Below are positions 63,399 to 64,000 of a stretch of DNA of 64,000 bases, in pieces. Position numbers and translations under genes: made by a program. The DNA is from Corallococcus sp. AS-1-6 (GTDB taxonomy: Bacteria; Myxococcota; Myxococcia; Myxococcales; Myxococcaceae): contig NZ_JAIQDE010000035.1 of the NCBI RefSeq assembly GCF_020037015.1, forward strand, positions 1 through 64,000, read 5' to 3'. The notes under the pieces were generated by a model. That model saw only the letters and a program-made list of their open reading frames with translations. It ran no database searches and was not told where the DNA came from. Every line of letters begins with the position of its first letter. The stretch's first letter is position 1.

Positions 63399-64000
63399 AT
63401 GAGGCCTGCCCCGGAGCGCCGGATGCGAACGCGACGAGTCACGGGGGGTAGGCGGGGGGCGGCGGTGGCCGGCCTCCTGGGCTTTGTGGGCTCGGGCGCG
63501 GCGTGGGGGCACGCGGGCCTGCCGGAGACGTCCAACGTCACGCTGCGGCGCGGCCACCCCGAGGACTTCTTCGTGGGGGCCACCTTCGGCGCGGTCATCT
63601 CGCGCGACAGTGGGCGGACGTGGCGCTGGGTGTGTCCGGATGCCATGGGGTATGGCGGCTGGCGCCCGGAGTCCTTCGTCTGGCGCGAGTCCGGGGCGCT
63701 GCTGGCGGCCACCGGCAACGCGCTCCTGTCCTCGAAGGACGGCGCGTGCTCGTGGGCGGCGCACCCGGCGTTCAAGGACACCTGGGTGACGGGGCTCGCG
63801 GCGCACCCCACGGATGACGCGGTGCTGTACGTGGCCACGGGCCGCTCCACGACGGCGACGAACGGGGTGTTCCGCTCGGAGGATGGCGGGGAGACGTGGC
63901 GGGCGCTCCCGCTCCAGCGCGCGGGGGTCCTCTTCTCCGCCGTGCGCGTGTCCACCGCCCATCCCCGCACGCTCTACGTGTCCGGGTCGGACACGGCGCG
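63399..64000 (+). CDS. Secreted Asp-box beta-propeller protein (3' end outside window)
   Basis: Translation from ATG 63399 gives a basic N-terminus and hydrophobic segment (AAVAGLLGFVGSGAAWGHAG), then Asp-box blades: ISRDSGRTWRWV, LLSSKDGACSWAA and FRSEDGGETWRAL (S-x-D-x-G-x-T-W pattern). This indicates an exported BNR/Asp-box propeller, similar to sialidase or photosystem-stability-factor-like repeats, with unknown target. The gene continues beyond position 64000, so its length and end are not known. ATG 63423 is an alternative start. Confidence 0.75.
   Translation, partial: MRPAPERRMRTRRVTGGRRGAAVAGLLGFVGSGAAWGHAGLPETSNVTLRRGHPEDFFVGATFGAVISRDSGRTWRWVCPDAMGYGGWRPESFVWRESGALLAATGNALLSSKDGACSWAAHPAFKDTWVTGLAAHPTDDAVLYVATGRSTTATNGVFRSEDGGETWRALPLQRAGVLFSAVRVSTAHPRTLYVSGSDTA

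Overview
This is a GC-rich (about 70 percent) chromosomal segment whose gene set points to a myxobacterium, most likely a member of the Myxococcaceae such as Corallococcus or Myxococcus. The signs are many GC-biased genes with frequent GTG starts, abundant PAS/GAF histidine kinases and stand-alone receivers, MoxR/vWA/beta-propeller proteins, secreted propellers and lipoproteins, and an Hsp70 paralogue. The genus is an inference; no rRNA or other decisive marker is present.

Left part (1-13.4 kb): the tail of a probable IS transposase, a 70-residue protein, a conserved unknown, glycogen debranching enzyme GlgX, a methyltransferase, a tRNA-like sequence with a CAA anticodon, an SPFH/slipin protein, then a visibly lower-GC two-gene island matching the Septu anti-phage system (ATPase plus HNH nuclease, coupled by an overlapping stop/start). 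A VIT-VWA secreted protein and a large acyl-CoA dehydrogenase follow.

Middle (13.4-32.4 kb): a PPC-type lipoprotein, a secreted propeller, a LOR/SDH (ornithine cyclodeaminase type) enzyme, small envelope proteins, a LysM peptidase-like protein and a cluster of signalling genes (two receivers and a PAS kinase). One receiver carries a C-terminal region that looks RelE/ParE-like, next to a small RelE-like gene. From 22.5 to 27.8 kb runs a tightly coupled minus-strand operon that resembles the MoxR-vWA-beta-propeller (bpX) ternary conflict system, with its MoxR ATPase 3.3 kb away at 31.2-32.3 kb. Between these parts sit a low-GC EVE-DUF3883 predicted modification-dependent nuclease, an SRPBCC protein, and an operon encoding a lipoprotein whose C-terminal half resembles a truncated hemoglobin. 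The bpX operon contains an 80-bp tandem duplication of a gene junction that has produced a chimeric 27-codon ORF.

Right part (32.4-64 kb): an outer-membrane barrel, two alpha/beta hydrolases, a second LysM protein, a MATE transporter, a secreted beta-propeller lipoprotein, a REC-PilZ regulator, an Hsp70 paralogue, and the ATP synthase genes atpH and atpA, which are separated by a PAS sensor kinase that lacks the phospho-acceptor histidine. atpA is followed at once by a strong terminator, so gamma, beta and epsilon subunits must lie elsewhere. Then come a HAD phosphatase, a PAS/GAF kinase with an OmpA-like protein, a barrel, a MobA-like nucleotidyltransferase, a CBS protein, a lipase lipoprotein paired with a FadL-type porin, a SEC-C protein, two related cyclic-nucleotide-binding proteins, and two exported proteins, the last cut by the window edge.

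The accessory material most worth attention is the Septu pair, the bpX/MoxR/EVE-DUF3883 region, the RelE-like receiver pair, and the degenerate kinase within the ATP synthase genes. No CRISPR array, rRNA, prophage or origin was seen.
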